Source: Streptomyces minutiscleroticus
GTDB lineage: Bacteria > Actinomycetota > Actinomycetes > Streptomycetales > Streptomycetaceae
Length of the DNA stretch: 64,000 bases
NCBI RefSeq assembly: GCF_014650875.1
Contig: NZ_BMVU01000042.1
Location: 1-64,000, forward strand
Direction of reading: 5' to 3'
Shown: positions 1 to 9,179 of the stretch, piece after piece
Numbering within the stretch: position 1 is the first letter of the stretch
Layout: every line of letters starts with the position of its first letter
Translations under genes and position numbers: made by a program
The notes under the pieces: generated by a model
What the model was told of the DNA's origin: nothing
The model's input: the letters and a program-made list of their open reading frames with translations, nothing else
The model's database searches: none

Positions 1-35
1 GGCGGGGTGCCGCCCGGTCCGGGCGGCACCCCGCC
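1..35. terminator. Perfect 15-bp hairpin at the left edge
   Basis: Bases 1-15 are the exact reverse complement of 21-35, with a 5-base loop. The hairpin lies about 110 bases past the stop of the leftward trans-sulfuration gene. It could also end a gene beyond the left edge. There is no T-tract, as is usual for Streptomyces terminators. Confidence 0.6.
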
Positions 36-56
36 GCTCCCCCACGTCACGGTCTC

Positions 57-156
57 CCGGCTCCCCTCATGCCGCCGCCTTCCGGCTCCCCTCGTGCCGC
101 CGTCTCCCCGGCCTCTCCCCTCTCCCCGTGTCACACCCTCCCCGTGTCACACCCTC
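57..156. repeat. Two short tandem duplications
   Basis: A 25-base unit beginning ccggctcccctc is repeated nearly exactly at 57 and 82. A 16-base unit, cccgtgtcacaccctc, is repeated exactly at 125-140 and 141-156. The second array runs into the last codons of the trans-sulfuration gene, so the final residues of that protein come from repeat DNA. Confidence 0.7.
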
Positions 157-1577
157 CCCAGCGCCCCGTCCAGGTCCCGCCACAGGTCCTCGACGTCCTC
201 CAGCCCCACCGACATCCGCAGCAGCCGGTCGCTCACCCCGGCCGTGCGCCGGTCGGCGGGGTCGACGACGCGGTGGCTGATGGACGCCGGATGCTGGATG
301 AGCGTGTCGACGCTGCCCAGGCTGACCGCGGGCGTGATCAGCCGGACGCGTTCGATCACCTCGTGCGGGTCGCCCGCCGTCTCGAAGGCGATCATGGCGC
401 CGCCCAGCCGCGGGTAGCGCACGCGGGCGACGCGCGGGTCGGCGGCGAGGCGGCGCGCCAGTTCGGCGGCGGTCGCCGACGCCGCCCGCACCCGTACGGG
501 CAGTGTCGACAGGCCGCGCAGCAGCAGGTAGCCGGCGAGCGGGTGCAGCACGCCGCCCGTGGCGAACCGCACCTGCCGCAGCCGCCGCGCGAACTCCTCG
601 TCGCAGGCCACGACCCCGGCCATCACGTCGCCGTGCCCGCCCAGGTACTTGGTCGCGCTGTGCAGGACCAGCCGGGCGCCGTGCTCGGCGGGCCGCTGCA
701 GGACCGGGGTCGCGAAGGTGTTGTCGACGAGCAGCGGAACGGTTCCGCAGGCGTGCGCGACCGCCCGCAGGTCGAGTTCGGCGAGCGTCGGGTTGGCGGG
801 CGTCTCGACCATCACCAGGCCGGTGCCGGGCCGCAGCGCGTCCGCGATGCCCGCCGGGTCGACCCACGTCACCTCCGTGCCGAGCAGCCCGGCCGTCAGC
901 AGGTGGTCGCTGCAGCCGTACAGCGGGCGCACGGCCACGACGTGCCGCAGACCGGTCGCGCCGCGCGCCAGCAGCACGGCGCTCAGCGCGGCCATGCCGC
1001 TGGCGAAGGCGACCGCGCTCTCCGTCCCCTCCAGCCGGGCGAGGGCGGCCTCGAAGCGCGCGACCGTCGGGTTGCCGAGCCGGCCGTAGACCGGCGGCCC
1101 CTCGGGCTCGGCGCCGTCCGCCGCGAACGCGTCGACCCGGGCGGCCTCGCCCCGGCTGTCGTACGAGGGGTACGTCGTCGACAGGTCGATCGGCGCGGCG
1201 TGCAGACCGAGGCCCGCCAGGTCCTCCCGGCCCGCGTGCACGGCCTCGGTCGCGAAGGCCCGGGCGGCGGGACGCGGCAGGACGCCGTCCTGGCGACGGT
1301 CGTACCGGACGCCGTGCGGATCATCGCTCCGGGCGTTCCGCGGGTCGCCGTCCCGGACGCCGTACGACTCGCCGTCCCGGACGCCGTACGGGTCACCGTC
1401 CCGGGCGTTCCGTGCGTCGCCGCGCGGGACGGCGCCCTGCGCGCCGCTCCACCGGGCGGCGTACGCGCCGCCCCCGCCCCCTCCCCCCGTACCGCGTCCG
1501 CCCGTACGCCCCGGGTCCCCGTCCTCGATGCCCGCCACGTCCGCCACGTCCTCCGCCCTCACACGTCCCGCGTCCAT
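147..1577 (-). CDS. Cys/Met-metabolism PLP enzyme (trans-sulfuration family) with repeat-rich N-terminal extension
   Basis: This is a PLP enzyme of the cystathionine gamma-synthase / cystathionine lyase / methionine gamma-lyase superfamily. The core starts near residue 105 (FATEAVHAG) and includes the PLP-lysine segment HSATKYLGGHGD. The protein is 476 aa, about 100 longer than the family norm. The extra N-terminus is low complexity and holds five 8-residue repeats of the type DGDPYGVR, encoded by a 24-bp tandem array near 1311-1410. I chose ATG 1577 because it has a strong GGGGAGGAG ribosome binding site, so the extension seems to be translated. An Lrp/AsnC regulator diverges 103 bases away and probably controls the gene. 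Synthase versus lyase cannot be settled from sequence. Confidence 0.85.
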   Translation of the reverse strand: MDAGRVRAEDVADVAGIEDGDPGRTGGRGTGGGGGGGAYAARWSGAQGAVPRGDARNARDGDPYGVRDGESYGVRDGDPRNARSDDPHGVRYDRRQDGVLPRPAARAFATEAVHAGREDLAGLGLHAAPIDLSTTYPSYDSRGEAARVDAFAADGAEPEGPPVYGRLGNPTVARFEAALARLEGTESAVAFASGMAALSAVLLARGATGLRHVVAVRPLYGCSDHLLTAGLLGTEVTWVDPAGIADALRPGTGLVMVETPANPTLAELDLRAVAHACGTVPLLVDNTFATPVLQRPAEHGARLVLHSATKYLGGHGDVMAGVVACDEEFARRLRQVRFATGGVLHPLAGYLLLRGLSTLPVRVRAASATAAELARRLAADPRVARVRYPRLGGAMIAFETAGDPHEVIERVRLITPAVSLGSVDTLIQHPASISHRVVDPADRRTAGVSDRLLRMSVGLEDVEDLWRDLDGALGRV

Positions 1578-1680
1578 GTGTCCCGCTCCTCCCCTGCGTC
1601 CGGCCCTGTGTCCGAGTGCTCGGCGACAGCCTGAACACCGGCCGGGGAACGGGCGCCGGATCCCGTGCTACGTTCGGCCG

Positions 1681-2193
1681 GTGGCCGACTCCGTCGTACT
1701 GGATCCGGTGGACCTGCATCTTCTGCGCGTGCTGCAGAACGACGCCCGGACGACCTACCGCGACCTCGCGGCGCAGGTCGGCGTCGCCCCGTCGACGTGC
1801 CTGGACCGGGTGGCGCGGCTGCGCCGCTCGGGCGTCATCCTCGGCCACCGGCTGCAGCTCGACCCGGCGAAGCTCGGCCGGGGGCTGCAGGCGCTGCTGT
1901 CGGTGCAGGTCCGGCCGCACCGCAGGGAGCTGGTGGGGCCGTTCGTCGAGCGCATCCGGGCCCTGCCCGAGTCGCGCACGGTCTTCCACCTCACCGGACC
2001 GGACGACTACCTCGTGCACGTCGCGGTCGCGGACATGACGGACCTGCAGCGGCTGGTCCTCGACGAGTTCACCGCGCGGCGGGAGGTGGCCCGGGTCGAG
2101 ACCCGGCTGATCTTCCAGCAGTGGGACTGCGGCCCCCTGCTGCCGCCGCCCCCTCCCGGTGGCGCCCCGGCCGGCGGCTCGCCCTCGGCGTAA
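1681..2193 (+). CDS. Lrp/AsnC family transcriptional regulator
   Basis: This 170-aa regulator has an N-terminal winged helix-turn-helix (TYRDLAAQVGVAPSTCLDRV, near residues 20-40) followed by an AsnC-type ligand/oligomerisation domain. Proteins of this family bind amino acids and control amino-acid metabolism genes. It diverges from the trans-sulfuration gene, so that gene is its most likely target, with autoregulation also likely. The start is GTG 1681. A -10-like TACGTT ends 6 bases before it and no Shine-Dalgarno is visible, which suggests a leaderless transcript. Upstream in-frame starts would add a proline/arginine-rich stretch unlike the family. The C-terminus is a short Pro/Gly-rich tail. 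Confidence 0.88.
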   Translation: MADSVVLDPVDLHLLRVLQNDARTTYRDLAAQVGVAPSTCLDRVARLRRSGVILGHRLQLDPAKLGRGLQALLSVQVRPHRRELVGPFVERIRALPESRTVFHLTGPDDYLVHVAVADMTDLQRLVLDEFTARREVARVETRLIFQQWDCGPLLPPPPPGGAPAGGSPSA

Positions 2194-2232
2194 TGGGCTG
2201 ACGCGCACGGCGGATCGTACGAGGATGGCCGC

Positions 2233-3924
2233 ATGTCACAGACCAAGCACCCACTGCCCCGTGAGGTCGCCGACGCCTACGTCGACGACCTCGTCGCCCT
2301 CGACCCCGTCACCGGCACGTACCTAGGTGTGAAGGAGAGCCACAGCAGGCTGCCCGACACCTCCCCCGCCGGTCAGGAGGCCCTGGCCGACCTCGCGCGG
2401 AGGACCCTGGCCCGGCTGGACGAGGCGGAGCGGCAGCCCGGCGCGGACCGTGACATCGAGCGCAGGTGCGGGCGGCTGCTGCGCGAGCGGCTCACCGCGG
2501 AACTCGCCGTGCACGAGGCCGACGAGGGCCTGCGGGCGGTCGGCAACATGGAGACGCCCGCCCACGCGGTGCGCGAGGTCTTCGCCCTGACCCCGACCGG
2601 GACGGAGGAGGACTGGGCCGCCGTCGCCGAGCGGCTGCGCGCGGTGCCGACGGCCCTCGCGGGCTACCGCGCCTCCCTCGAACTCGGCCTGGAGCGCAAG
2701 CTGTACGCGGGGCCGCGGCCCACGGCGACGTTCATCGGGCAGCTCACCGAGTGGTCGGACACCGACGGCTCGGGCCGCGGCTGGTACGAGGAGTTCGCCG
2801 CGGCGGGCCCGGACGCGCTGCGCGCGGAGCTGGACGAGGCGGCGCGCGGCGCGACCGCGGCCGTCGTCGCGCTGCGGGACTGGATGCGCGACGTCTACGC
2901 GCCCGCGGTCGAGGGCGCCCCGGACACGGTCGGCCGCGAGCGCTACGCGCGCTGGTCGCGCTACTTCAACGGCACGGACCTCGACCTGGACGAGGCGTAC
3001 GCGTACGGCTGGGCCGAGTACCACCGGCTGCTCGCCGAGATGCGGACCGAGGCGGAGAAGGTCCTGCCCGGCGCCGCGACCCCGTGGGTCGCGCTCGCCC
3101 ACCTCGACGAGCACGGCCGGCACATCGAGGGCGTCGAGGAGGTCCGCGAGTGGCTGCAGGGCCTGATGGACCGGGCGATCGAGGCCCTCGACGGCACGCA
3201 CTTCGACCTCGCCGAGCGAGTGCGCAAAGTCGAGTCCCGTATCGCCCCGCCCGGCAGCGCCGCGGCCCCCTACTACACGGCGCCGTCCGAGGACTTCTCG
3301 CGTCCGGGCCGCACCTGGCTGCCGACGATGGGGCAGACCCGCTTCCCGGTCTACGACCTGGTCTCCACCTGGTACCACGAGGGGGTGCCCGGCCATCACC
3401 TCCAGCTCGCCCAGTGGGTGCACGTCGCGGAGGACCTCTCCCGCTACCAGGCGAGCGTCGGCGGCGTCAGCGCCAACGCCGAGGGCTGGGCGCTGTACGC
3501 GGAGCGGCTGATGGACGAGCTGGGCTTCCTCCAGGACCCGGAGGAGCGGCTCGGCTACCTGGACGCGCAGATGATGCGGGCGGTCCGGGTCATCGTCGAC
3601 ATCGGCATGCACCTGGAGCTGGAGATCCCGGCGGACTCCCCCTTCCACCCCGGGGAGCGCTGGACGCCGGAGCTGGCGCAGGAGTTCTTCGGCTCGCACA
3701 GCAGCCGCCCGGCGGACTTCGTGGAGAGCGAGCTGACCCGCTACCTCACCATCCCGGGCCAGGCCATCGGCTACAAGCTCGGTGAGCGCGCCTGGCTGCT
3801 GGGCCGGGAGAACGCGCGCAGGCGGCACGGCGACGCCTTCGACCTCAAGGCGTGGCACATGGCGGCCCTCTCGCAGGGCTCGCTGGGCCTGGACGACCTG
3901 GTGGACGAGCTGTCCCGGCTCTGA
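2233..3924 (+). CDS. DUF885 family metallopeptidase-like protein
   Basis: This 563-aa protein is full length for the DUF885 family, a helical family that resembles zinc peptidases. It carries the family motif HEGVPGHH at residues 382-389 (an HExxH variant) and the downstream EGWALYAE segment expected to supply a further metal ligand. No signal peptide is visible, so it should be cytoplasmic. The start is ATG 2233 with a GAGGA sequence 7 bases upstream. It lies 39 bases after the Lrp gene on the same strand but has no obvious functional tie to it. Natural substrates for the family are largely unknown. Confidence 0.85.
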   Translation: MSQTKHPLPREVADAYVDDLVALDPVTGTYLGVKESHSRLPDTSPAGQEALADLARRTLARLDEAERQPGADRDIERRCGRLLRERLTAELAVHEADEGLRAVGNMETPAHAVREVFALTPTGTEEDWAAVAERLRAVPTALAGYRASLELGLERKLYAGPRPTATFIGQLTEWSDTDGSGRGWYEEFAAAGPDALRAELDEAARGATAAVVALRDWMRDVYAPAVEGAPDTVGRERYARWSRYFNGTDLDLDEAYAYGWAEYHRLLAEMRTEAEKVLPGAATPWVALAHLDEHGRHIEGVEEVREWLQGLMDRAIEALDGTHFDLAERVRKVESRIAPPGSAAAPYYTAPSEDFSRPGRTWLPTMGQTRFPVYDLVSTWYHEGVPGHHLQLAQWVHVAEDLSRYQASVGGVSANAEGWALYAERLMDELGFLQDPEERLGYLDAQMMRAVRVIVDIGMHLELEIPADSPFHPGERWTPELAQEFFGSHSSRPADFVESELTRYLTIPGQAIGYKLGERAWLLGRENARRRHGDAFDLKAWHMAALSQGSLGLDDLVDELSRL

Positions 3925-4001
3925 CGGGCACGACACGGCGCGGCGCGCCGTCGGCGTCCGGCCGTCCGGCCGGGCCGCCGTCGGCGGTCCGCCGGGCGCC
4001 G

Positions 4002-4093
4002 CGGCGGTTCGTCCGCCGGGCGCCACGCCGGTTCACTCGCGGGACGCAGCGGCGATTCGTCCGCCGGACACCTCGGCGGTTCCCGCCGTACGG
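4002..4093. repeat. Degenerate 24-bp tandem repeat
   Basis: Three full 24-base units (4002-4025, 4026-4049, 4050-4073) and a partial fourth share the pattern cggcggttcgtccgccgg. They fill most of the gap between the convergent DUF885 and sbcC genes. A looser copy may start near 3981. I see no terminator-like hairpin in this gap. Confidence 0.7.
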
Positions 4094-4116
4094 CCCGGTC
4101 CGTGCCCGTGTGCGGC

Positions 4117-7100
4117 TCAGTCCGCGACCGCGCCCCGCTGCCGCAGCGCCGACCCCGACCGTCCCTTCACGACCTCCAGCTGGGCGTGGACGCGGCGCCG
4201 CAGGTCGGCGACGTGGCTGACGATGCCGACGCTGCGGTCGCGTTCGCGCAGCGAGTCGAGCACGTCGAGGACCTCGTCGAGCGTCTGGTCGTCGAGGCTG
4301 CCGAAGCCCTCGTCGATGAAGAGGGTGTCGAGGCGCACGCCGCCGGCCTCGTCCGTGACGACGTCCGCGAGGCCCAGGGCGAGCGCCAGCGAGGCGAAGA
4401 AGGTCTCGCCGCCGGAGAGCGTGGAGGTGTCCCGCTCGCGCCCGGTCCAGGCGTCCACCACGTGCAGCCCGAGTCCGCTGCGCCCGCGTCCGGACCGGTC
4501 GTCGGAGTGGACGAGGGTGTACCGCCCCGAGGACATCCGCCGCAGCCGCACGGTGGCGGCGGCCGCGACCTGCTCCAGGCGGGCGGCGAGGACGTAGGAC
4601 TCCAGGCGCATCCGGCGCTCGTTCTCGGCGGAGGTGCCGGCGGTGAGGGCGGCGAGCCGCGCCACCCGGTCGTACTCCTCCCGCAGGGGGCCCAGGCGGC
4701 GCAGGGACGCGGCGGCCTGCCGGCTCAGCCGGTCCAGCTCCCGGCAGCGCCGGTCGGCCGCGTCGCCCGCGGACAGGGCCTCGCGCAGGCGGCGCTCCGC
4801 CGCGGCGGCCGCGCGCTCGGCGGCCGCGAGGTCGACGGGCGGGCGCTGCGCGGCGGCGGCGGTGTCGGCCTCGGCCAGCACGGCGCGCACCGCCGCCTCC
4901 TCCGTCTGCCAGGCGTCCAGCTGCCGCTGGAGCGCGCGGTGCCCGGCGTCGTCGAGCAGGGCGTCGGCCGCCGCCTGCGGGGTGTCGAACCCGGCGCGGA
5001 AGGCGGCGTCGGCCAGGCGCGCGTCGGCGTCCTTGAGCCGCTGGGCGGTGTCCTCGGCGGCCCGCGCGGCGTCCGCGGCGTCGGTGAGCCGGGCGACCCG
5101 CGCGTCCAGCTGCGCGGCCCGGGCCGCCACGCTGCCGGCGTCTCCCCTGGCCCGGTCGATCTCCGCCTCCAGGGCGCTCCTCTCGCGGTCGAGCGTGTCC
5201 CGCCGGGAGGCGCGCGCGGCGGCGCGGACCTCGGCCTGCTGCCGGGCCGTGAGGCGGCGTTCGCGCTCCTGCTCGGCGTGGCGCAGCTCCTCGCCGGCGG
5301 CGTGCAGCCCGGAGGCGTCCGCCCGCGCCCCGGCGTACTGCCGCTCCAGCTCCGCCTCCTCCTCGGCGAGTCGGCGGGTGGGGGCGTCGCCCGCCTCGGC
5401 CGTGGCGGCGGCCAGCGCCTCGCGGGCGAGGGCGAGGCGCCGTTCGTCCTCCGCGCGCCGCGCCTCGGCCCGCCGGTAGGCGGCGAGCGCCTCCTCCTCG
5501 GCCGCGCGGTCGACGTGTCCGGCGCCCCTGCGCGCGGGCGCCGGGTGCTCGACGGCGCCGCAGACCGCGCAGGGCTCGCCGGCGACGAGGCCCGCGGCCA
5601 GTTCGGCGGCGATGCCCAGCAGCCGCTGTTCCTTCAGCTCCAGCCAGTGCTCGTGGGCCCGGGCCGTCTCCTCCCGGGAGCGCAGGGCCCGGGCCTGCGC
5701 CTCCTCCGTGTCGCCGGCCAGCCGGTCGCGCAGCCGCGCGGCCGCCAGCCGGGCCCGGGCGGGCTCGCGCCGCACGGCCAGCTGCTCGGCGCGCGCCGCG
5801 GCCTCCTGCGCGGCCTCCACCCGCCGCACCAGGGCGGTACGGGTCTCCTCCCACGAGGCGAGCCAGCTCCCGGCCTCCTGCAGCACCTCCTCGTCGGCGT
5901 GGTCCTGGCGGTCCAGGCCGGCGCGTTCGGCGGTGAGTTCGGCCAGTCGGTGCTCGGCGCGGCGGGCGGACTCCAGGCCGCCGCGCTCCTCGGCGGCCCT
6001 GCGGGCGGCGGCCGCGAGGCCCGCCGCGCCGGCGCCGGCGAAGGCGTCGGGCAGGGCCGCCCGCGCCCGTGCCTCCTCGGCGGCGGCGCGCCGGTGCTCG
6101 GCCTCGGCGGCCTCCCGCAGGGCGAGGGCGGGCGCCACCGCCTCGGCCCTGCGGGCCCGCTCCATCCGGGTCCGCGCCCGGCGCTGCTCGCCGGAGCGCT
6201 CCTCCAGGGCCGCGGCCCGCTTCCGGGCCTCGGCGAACCGGCGCTGCAGCCGGGCCAGTTCGCGCGCCTGGCCGAGGGCGTGGTCGGCGGCGGTCCGCTC
6301 CTCCTCGGCGGCCCCGCGGCCGCACCGGGCCACGGCCAGCCGCTCGCGGGCGGTGCTGCGTGCGACGGCGGCCCAGGCCAGGACGGCCTCGCCGAGTCCC
6401 GGGTCGCCCGGCTTCCCGTCGGGCGGCGGGAGTTCCACGAGGTCGCCGGCGGCCTGGTGCATCCGGTGCGCGTCGGCGAGCAGGTCGGCGTCGCCCTCGC
6501 GCACCCGCGCCTCGGCGGCGCGCCGCCGCTCGGCGAGGCGCTTCTCCACCTCCGCGAACCGCTGGGTGTCGAAGAGGCGGCCGAGGAGCCTGCCCCGGGA
6601 CTCGGCGTCGGCCCGCAGGAAGCGCGCGAAGTCGCCCTGGGGCAACAGGACGACCTGGCAGAACTGCTCCCGGCTCATGCCGAGGAGCTGGGTGATCTCC
6701 TCACCGACCTCCTGGTGGGAGCGGCTGAGGTCCTTCCAGGAGCCGGCCGACGCGTCGTACTCGCGCAGCCAGGTCTGCGCCTTCTCGGTGGTCGTGCCCG
6801 TGCCGCGCTTCTTCGGCCGCTCCCAGGGCGGCTGCCGGGTGACCTCCAGGCGCCGCCCGGCGACGGTGAGTTCGAGGCGGACCTCGGTGCGCGCGCCGGG
6901 TGCCGCGTGGTCGCTGCGCAGACCGAGGCCCTGCGTGCTCTGCCGGGCGCCGGGCACGGCCCCGTACAGGGCGTAGCAGACGGCGTCCAGGACGGAGGTC
7001 TTGCCCGCGCCCGTCGGGCCGTGCAACAGGAACAGGCCGGCCGCCGACAGTTCGTCGAAGTCGACGCTCTGGGAGCCGCCGAAGGGGCCGAAGGCGGTGA

Positions 7101-7122
7101 TGTCGAGCCGGTGCAGCCTCAC
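4117..7122 (-). CDS. sbcC: SbcC, ATPase subunit of the SbcCD (Mre11-Rad50-like) nuclease
   Basis: SbcC is the SMC-like ATPase that, with SbcD, trims hairpins and protein-blocked DNA ends. The 1001-aa protein has a Walker A GPTGAGKT at residues 35-42, long Ala/Arg/Glu-rich coiled-coil arms, and a zinc-hook CAVC with cysteines 518 and 521. An ABC signature LSGGE begins at residue 902, followed by Walker B with IDEGFGSLD near 936. GTG 7122 overlaps the sbcD stop by four bases (GTGA), so the two are translationally coupled. The coiled coil produces very long open frames on the other strand, which are shadows. Confidence 0.97.
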   Translation of the reverse strand: MRLHRLDITAFGPFGGSQSVDFDELSAAGLFLLHGPTGAGKTSVLDAVCYALYGAVPGARQSTQGLGLRSDHAAPGARTEVRLELTVAGRRLEVTRQPPWERPKKRGTGTTTEKAQTWLREYDASAGSWKDLSRSHQEVGEEITQLLGMSREQFCQVVLLPQGDFARFLRADAESRGRLLGRLFDTQRFAEVEKRLAERRRAAEARVREGDADLLADAHRMHQAAGDLVELPPPDGKPGDPGLGEAVLAWAAVARSTARERLAVARCGRGAAEEERTAADHALGQARELARLQRRFAEARKRAAALEERSGEQRRARTRMERARRAEAVAPALALREAAEAEHRRAAAEEARARAALPDAFAGAGAAGLAAAARRAAEERGGLESARRAEHRLAELTAERAGLDRQDHADEEVLQEAGSWLASWEETRTALVRRVEAAQEAAARAEQLAVRREPARARLAAARLRDRLAGDTEEAQARALRSREETARAHEHWLELKEQRLLGIAAELAAGLVAGEPCAVCGAVEHPAPARRGAGHVDRAAEEEALAAYRRAEARRAEDERRLALAREALAAATAEAGDAPTRRLAEEEAELERQYAGARADASGLHAAGEELRHAEQERERRLTARQQAEVRAAARASRRDTLDRERSALEAEIDRARGDAGSVAARAAQLDARVARLTDAADAARAAEDTAQRLKDADARLADAAFRAGFDTPQAAADALLDDAGHRALQRQLDAWQTEEAAVRAVLAEADTAAAAQRPPVDLAAAERAAAAAERRLREALSAGDAADRRCRELDRLSRQAAASLRRLGPLREEYDRVARLAALTAGTSAENERRMRLESYVLAARLEQVAAAATVRLRRMSSGRYTLVHSDDRSGRGRSGLGLHVVDAWTGRERDTSTLSGGETFFASLALALGLADVVTDEAGGVRLDTLFIDEGFGSLDDQTLDEVLDVLDSLRERDRSVGIVSHVADLRRRVHAQLEVVKGRSGSALRQRGAVAD

Positions 7123-8282
7123 CGCGCCACCTCGCGGACCGCCTCGTCGGCGCGCACGGCGTCGAACGCGTCCCGCAGCACGGCCTGTTCGCGCCCGTTC
7201 GGCCCGGCGCCGCGCACATGGGCGACGAAGTCCTCGGCGATCTCCTGGTCGCTGCGCCCGGCGAGCCGCCGGGCGTACGACACGTCGGGGTCGTCCGGGG
7301 CCCGGTCGGGCTGGAACACCAGGCTGAGCGTGTGCGGGAAGCGCGCGGCGAGCCGGGCCATGGGGTCGGCCGGACGCACGGTGTCGGTGAGTGTCGCCTC
7401 CACCCACGCCTCCTCGTACCGGGTCAGCCCCTCGTCGGCGAGCAACTCCTCCAGCGGGCCCCGGATCCGGGCGAGCGGGCGCGGCACCGGGCAGTCGATC
7501 CGCTCGGCCGTCACCGCGCCGCCGGCGTCCAGGTCGACGAGCCACATGGTCTTGCGGTGCTCCGCCTCCGAGAAGGAGTACGGCAGCGGGGAGCCGGAGT
7601 AGCGCACGCGCTCGGTCAGGGTCTGGCAGCCGTGCAGGTGGCCCAGGGCCACGTAGTCGACGCCGGCGAAGACCCCGGCCGGTACGGAGGCCACGCCGCC
7701 GACGGTGATGTCCCGTTCGCTGTCGCTGGGTTCGCCGCCGGTGACGAAGGCATGGGCGAGGACGACGGAGCGGGTGCCCGCGGGCCGTTCCGCCAGATCG
7801 GCGCGCACCCGGTCCATGGCGGCGCCGAGCACCGCCTCGTGCCCGGCCCTCTCCACTCCGAACTCCCCTTTGACCAGCGCGGGTTCGAGGTAGGGCAGGC
7901 CGTAGAAGGCGACGTCGCCGTGGGCGTCGGCCAGCACGACCGGCGTGCCGCAGGCGGCGGGGTCGGTGCGCAGGTGGATGCCCGCGCGGCCGATGAGCCC
8001 GGCGCCGACGCCGAGCCGGCGCGCCGAGTCGTGGTTCCCGGAGATCATGACCGTCGGCACGCCGAGGTCCGCGAGCCGGTGCAGGGCGTCGTCGAACAGC
8101 TCGACGGCGGCCAGCGGCGGCACCGCCCGGTCGTACACGTCCCCGGCGACGACCACCGCGTCGACCTCGCGCTCGCGCACGGTCGTGACGAGGTGGCCGA
8201 TGAACTCGGCCTGGGCACCGAGCATGTTGACCCGGTGGAAGGCCCGGCCGAGGTGCCAGTCGGACGTGTGCAGAAACCTCAT
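7119..8282 (-). CDS. sbcD: SbcD, exonuclease subunit of SbcCD
   Basis: SbcD is the Mn-dependent metallophosphoesterase nuclease partner of SbcC. The 387-aa protein starts MRFLHTSDWHLG, whose Asp8 and His10 are the first metal ligands, and continues with the family motifs AGDVYDR, SGNHDS and LGHLHG. ATG 8282 is chosen because these motifs begin at residue 4; a longer frame upstream adds unrelated sequence. The gene is first in the sbcDC operon and overlaps sbcC by four bases. About 170 bases separate it from the upstream YigZ-like gene. Confidence 0.97.
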   Translation of the reverse strand: MRFLHTSDWHLGRAFHRVNMLGAQAEFIGHLVTTVREREVDAVVVAGDVYDRAVPPLAAVELFDDALHRLADLGVPTVMISGNHDSARRLGVGAGLIGRAGIHLRTDPAACGTPVVLADAHGDVAFYGLPYLEPALVKGEFGVERAGHEAVLGAAMDRVRADLAERPAGTRSVVLAHAFVTGGEPSDSERDITVGGVASVPAGVFAGVDYVALGHLHGCQTLTERVRYSGSPLPYSFSEAEHRKTMWLVDLDAGGAVTAERIDCPVPRPLARIRGPLEELLADEGLTRYEEAWVEATLTDTVRPADPMARLAARFPHTLSLVFQPDRAPDDPDVSYARRLAGRSDQEIAEDFVAHVRGAGPNGREQAVLRDAFDAVRADEAVREVAR

Positions 8283-8453
8283 GATCCCCGAGACTATCGG
8301 GCGGGCCGGGCCGTACGGGCGGCCACTCCCGCATCCATCGACCGCATACAGGACATATCCCGCCAGGAGTTCGTACGGGACGCACGGCAGCATTCCGCCG
8401 TCCCGCGCGAGCGGCGCGCACCGTGGGCCTCCCGCCCGCCCGGACGCCCCGCC

Positions 8454-9080
8454 TCACACGTCCCCGTACGCCTCTCCCCCGAGTGCGAACCGCGCGCTCC
8501 CGGCCGTCGCGTCGGCCAGCCACGCGCGGAAGGCGTCCACGTCCGCGTCCGGCAGTCCGACCTCGATCGTGACCTCCTCCGCGTACCGCACGTCGCGGAC
8601 CTCGCGGCCGGTGGCGCGCAGGTCGTTCTCGACCTTGCCCGCGCGCTGGTGGTCGACGGTCACGGTGGCGAGCCGGAAGCGCCGGCGGGTGCGGGTGCCG
8701 AGCGCGTCGAGGGCCTCGCCGACCACGCCTCCGTAGGCGCGGATGAGTCCGCCGGCCCCGAGCTTGACGCCCCCGTAGTACCGGGTCACGACGGCGACGA
8801 CGTACCGCATGTCGCGGCGCAGCAGCATCTGCAGCATGGGCACGCCCGCGGTGCCGCCGGGCTCGCCGTCGTCGCTCGCCCTCTGGACGGCCGCGTCGGC
8901 GCCGATGACGTACGCGAAGCAGTTGTGCGTGGCGTCGGCGTGCTCCCTGCGGACCGCGGCGACGAAGTCCTGGGCCTCCTGCTCGGTGGCGGCGGGGGCG
9001 AGCGCGCACAGGAAGCGGGAGCGGCTGATCTCGGTCTCGTGGACCCCTGCGCGGGCCACCGTGCGGTACTCGTCCTGCAT
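8454..9080 (-). CDS. IMPACT/YigZ family protein (UPF0029)
   Basis: This 208-aa protein has the YigZ/IMPACT layout. The N-terminal UPF0029 domain contains the family segments FVAAVRREHADATHNC, DDGEPGGTAGVPML and YYGGVKLGAGGLIRAY. A C-terminal ferredoxin-like DUF1949-type domain follows. The eukaryotic relative IMPACT regulates Gcn2, but the bacterial role is unclear. ATG 9080 begins MQDEYRTVA, a common start for actinobacterial members. The gene is probably monocistronic, with a hairpin terminator of the next gene just upstream. Confidence 0.9.
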   Translation of the reverse strand: MQDEYRTVARAGVHETEISRSRFLCALAPAATEQEAQDFVAAVRREHADATHNCFAYVIGADAAVQRASDDGEPGGTAGVPMLQMLLRRDMRYVVAVVTRYYGGVKLGAGGLIRAYGGVVGEALDALGTRTRRRFRLATVTVDHQRAGKVENDLRATGREVRDVRYAEEVTIEVGLPDADVDAFRAWLADATAGSARFALGGEAYGDV

Positions 9081-9124
9081 CCGGCCAGCCTATGCGCTCG
9101 CCGGAGGGCTCCTCGCCGCGGCTG

Positions 9125-9179
9125 GTGCCGCGACCGGAAAGGTCTGCCGTGAGCCGGTGAACCCTTCCGGTCACGGCAC
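9125..9179 (-). terminator. Hairpin terminator after the SixA-type gene
   Basis: The arms gtgccgcgaccggaaagg (9125-9142) and ccttccggtcacggcac (9163-9179) pair almost perfectly around a 20-base loop. The stem begins at the stop codon of the leftward phosphohistidine phosphatase gene and separates it from the YigZ-like gene. Confidence 0.75.

Noticed and set aside
4102..7602. 1166-codon plus-strand frame
   Set aside because: It is the antisense shadow of sbcC; its Gly/Leu/Arg repeats come from the coiled coil.
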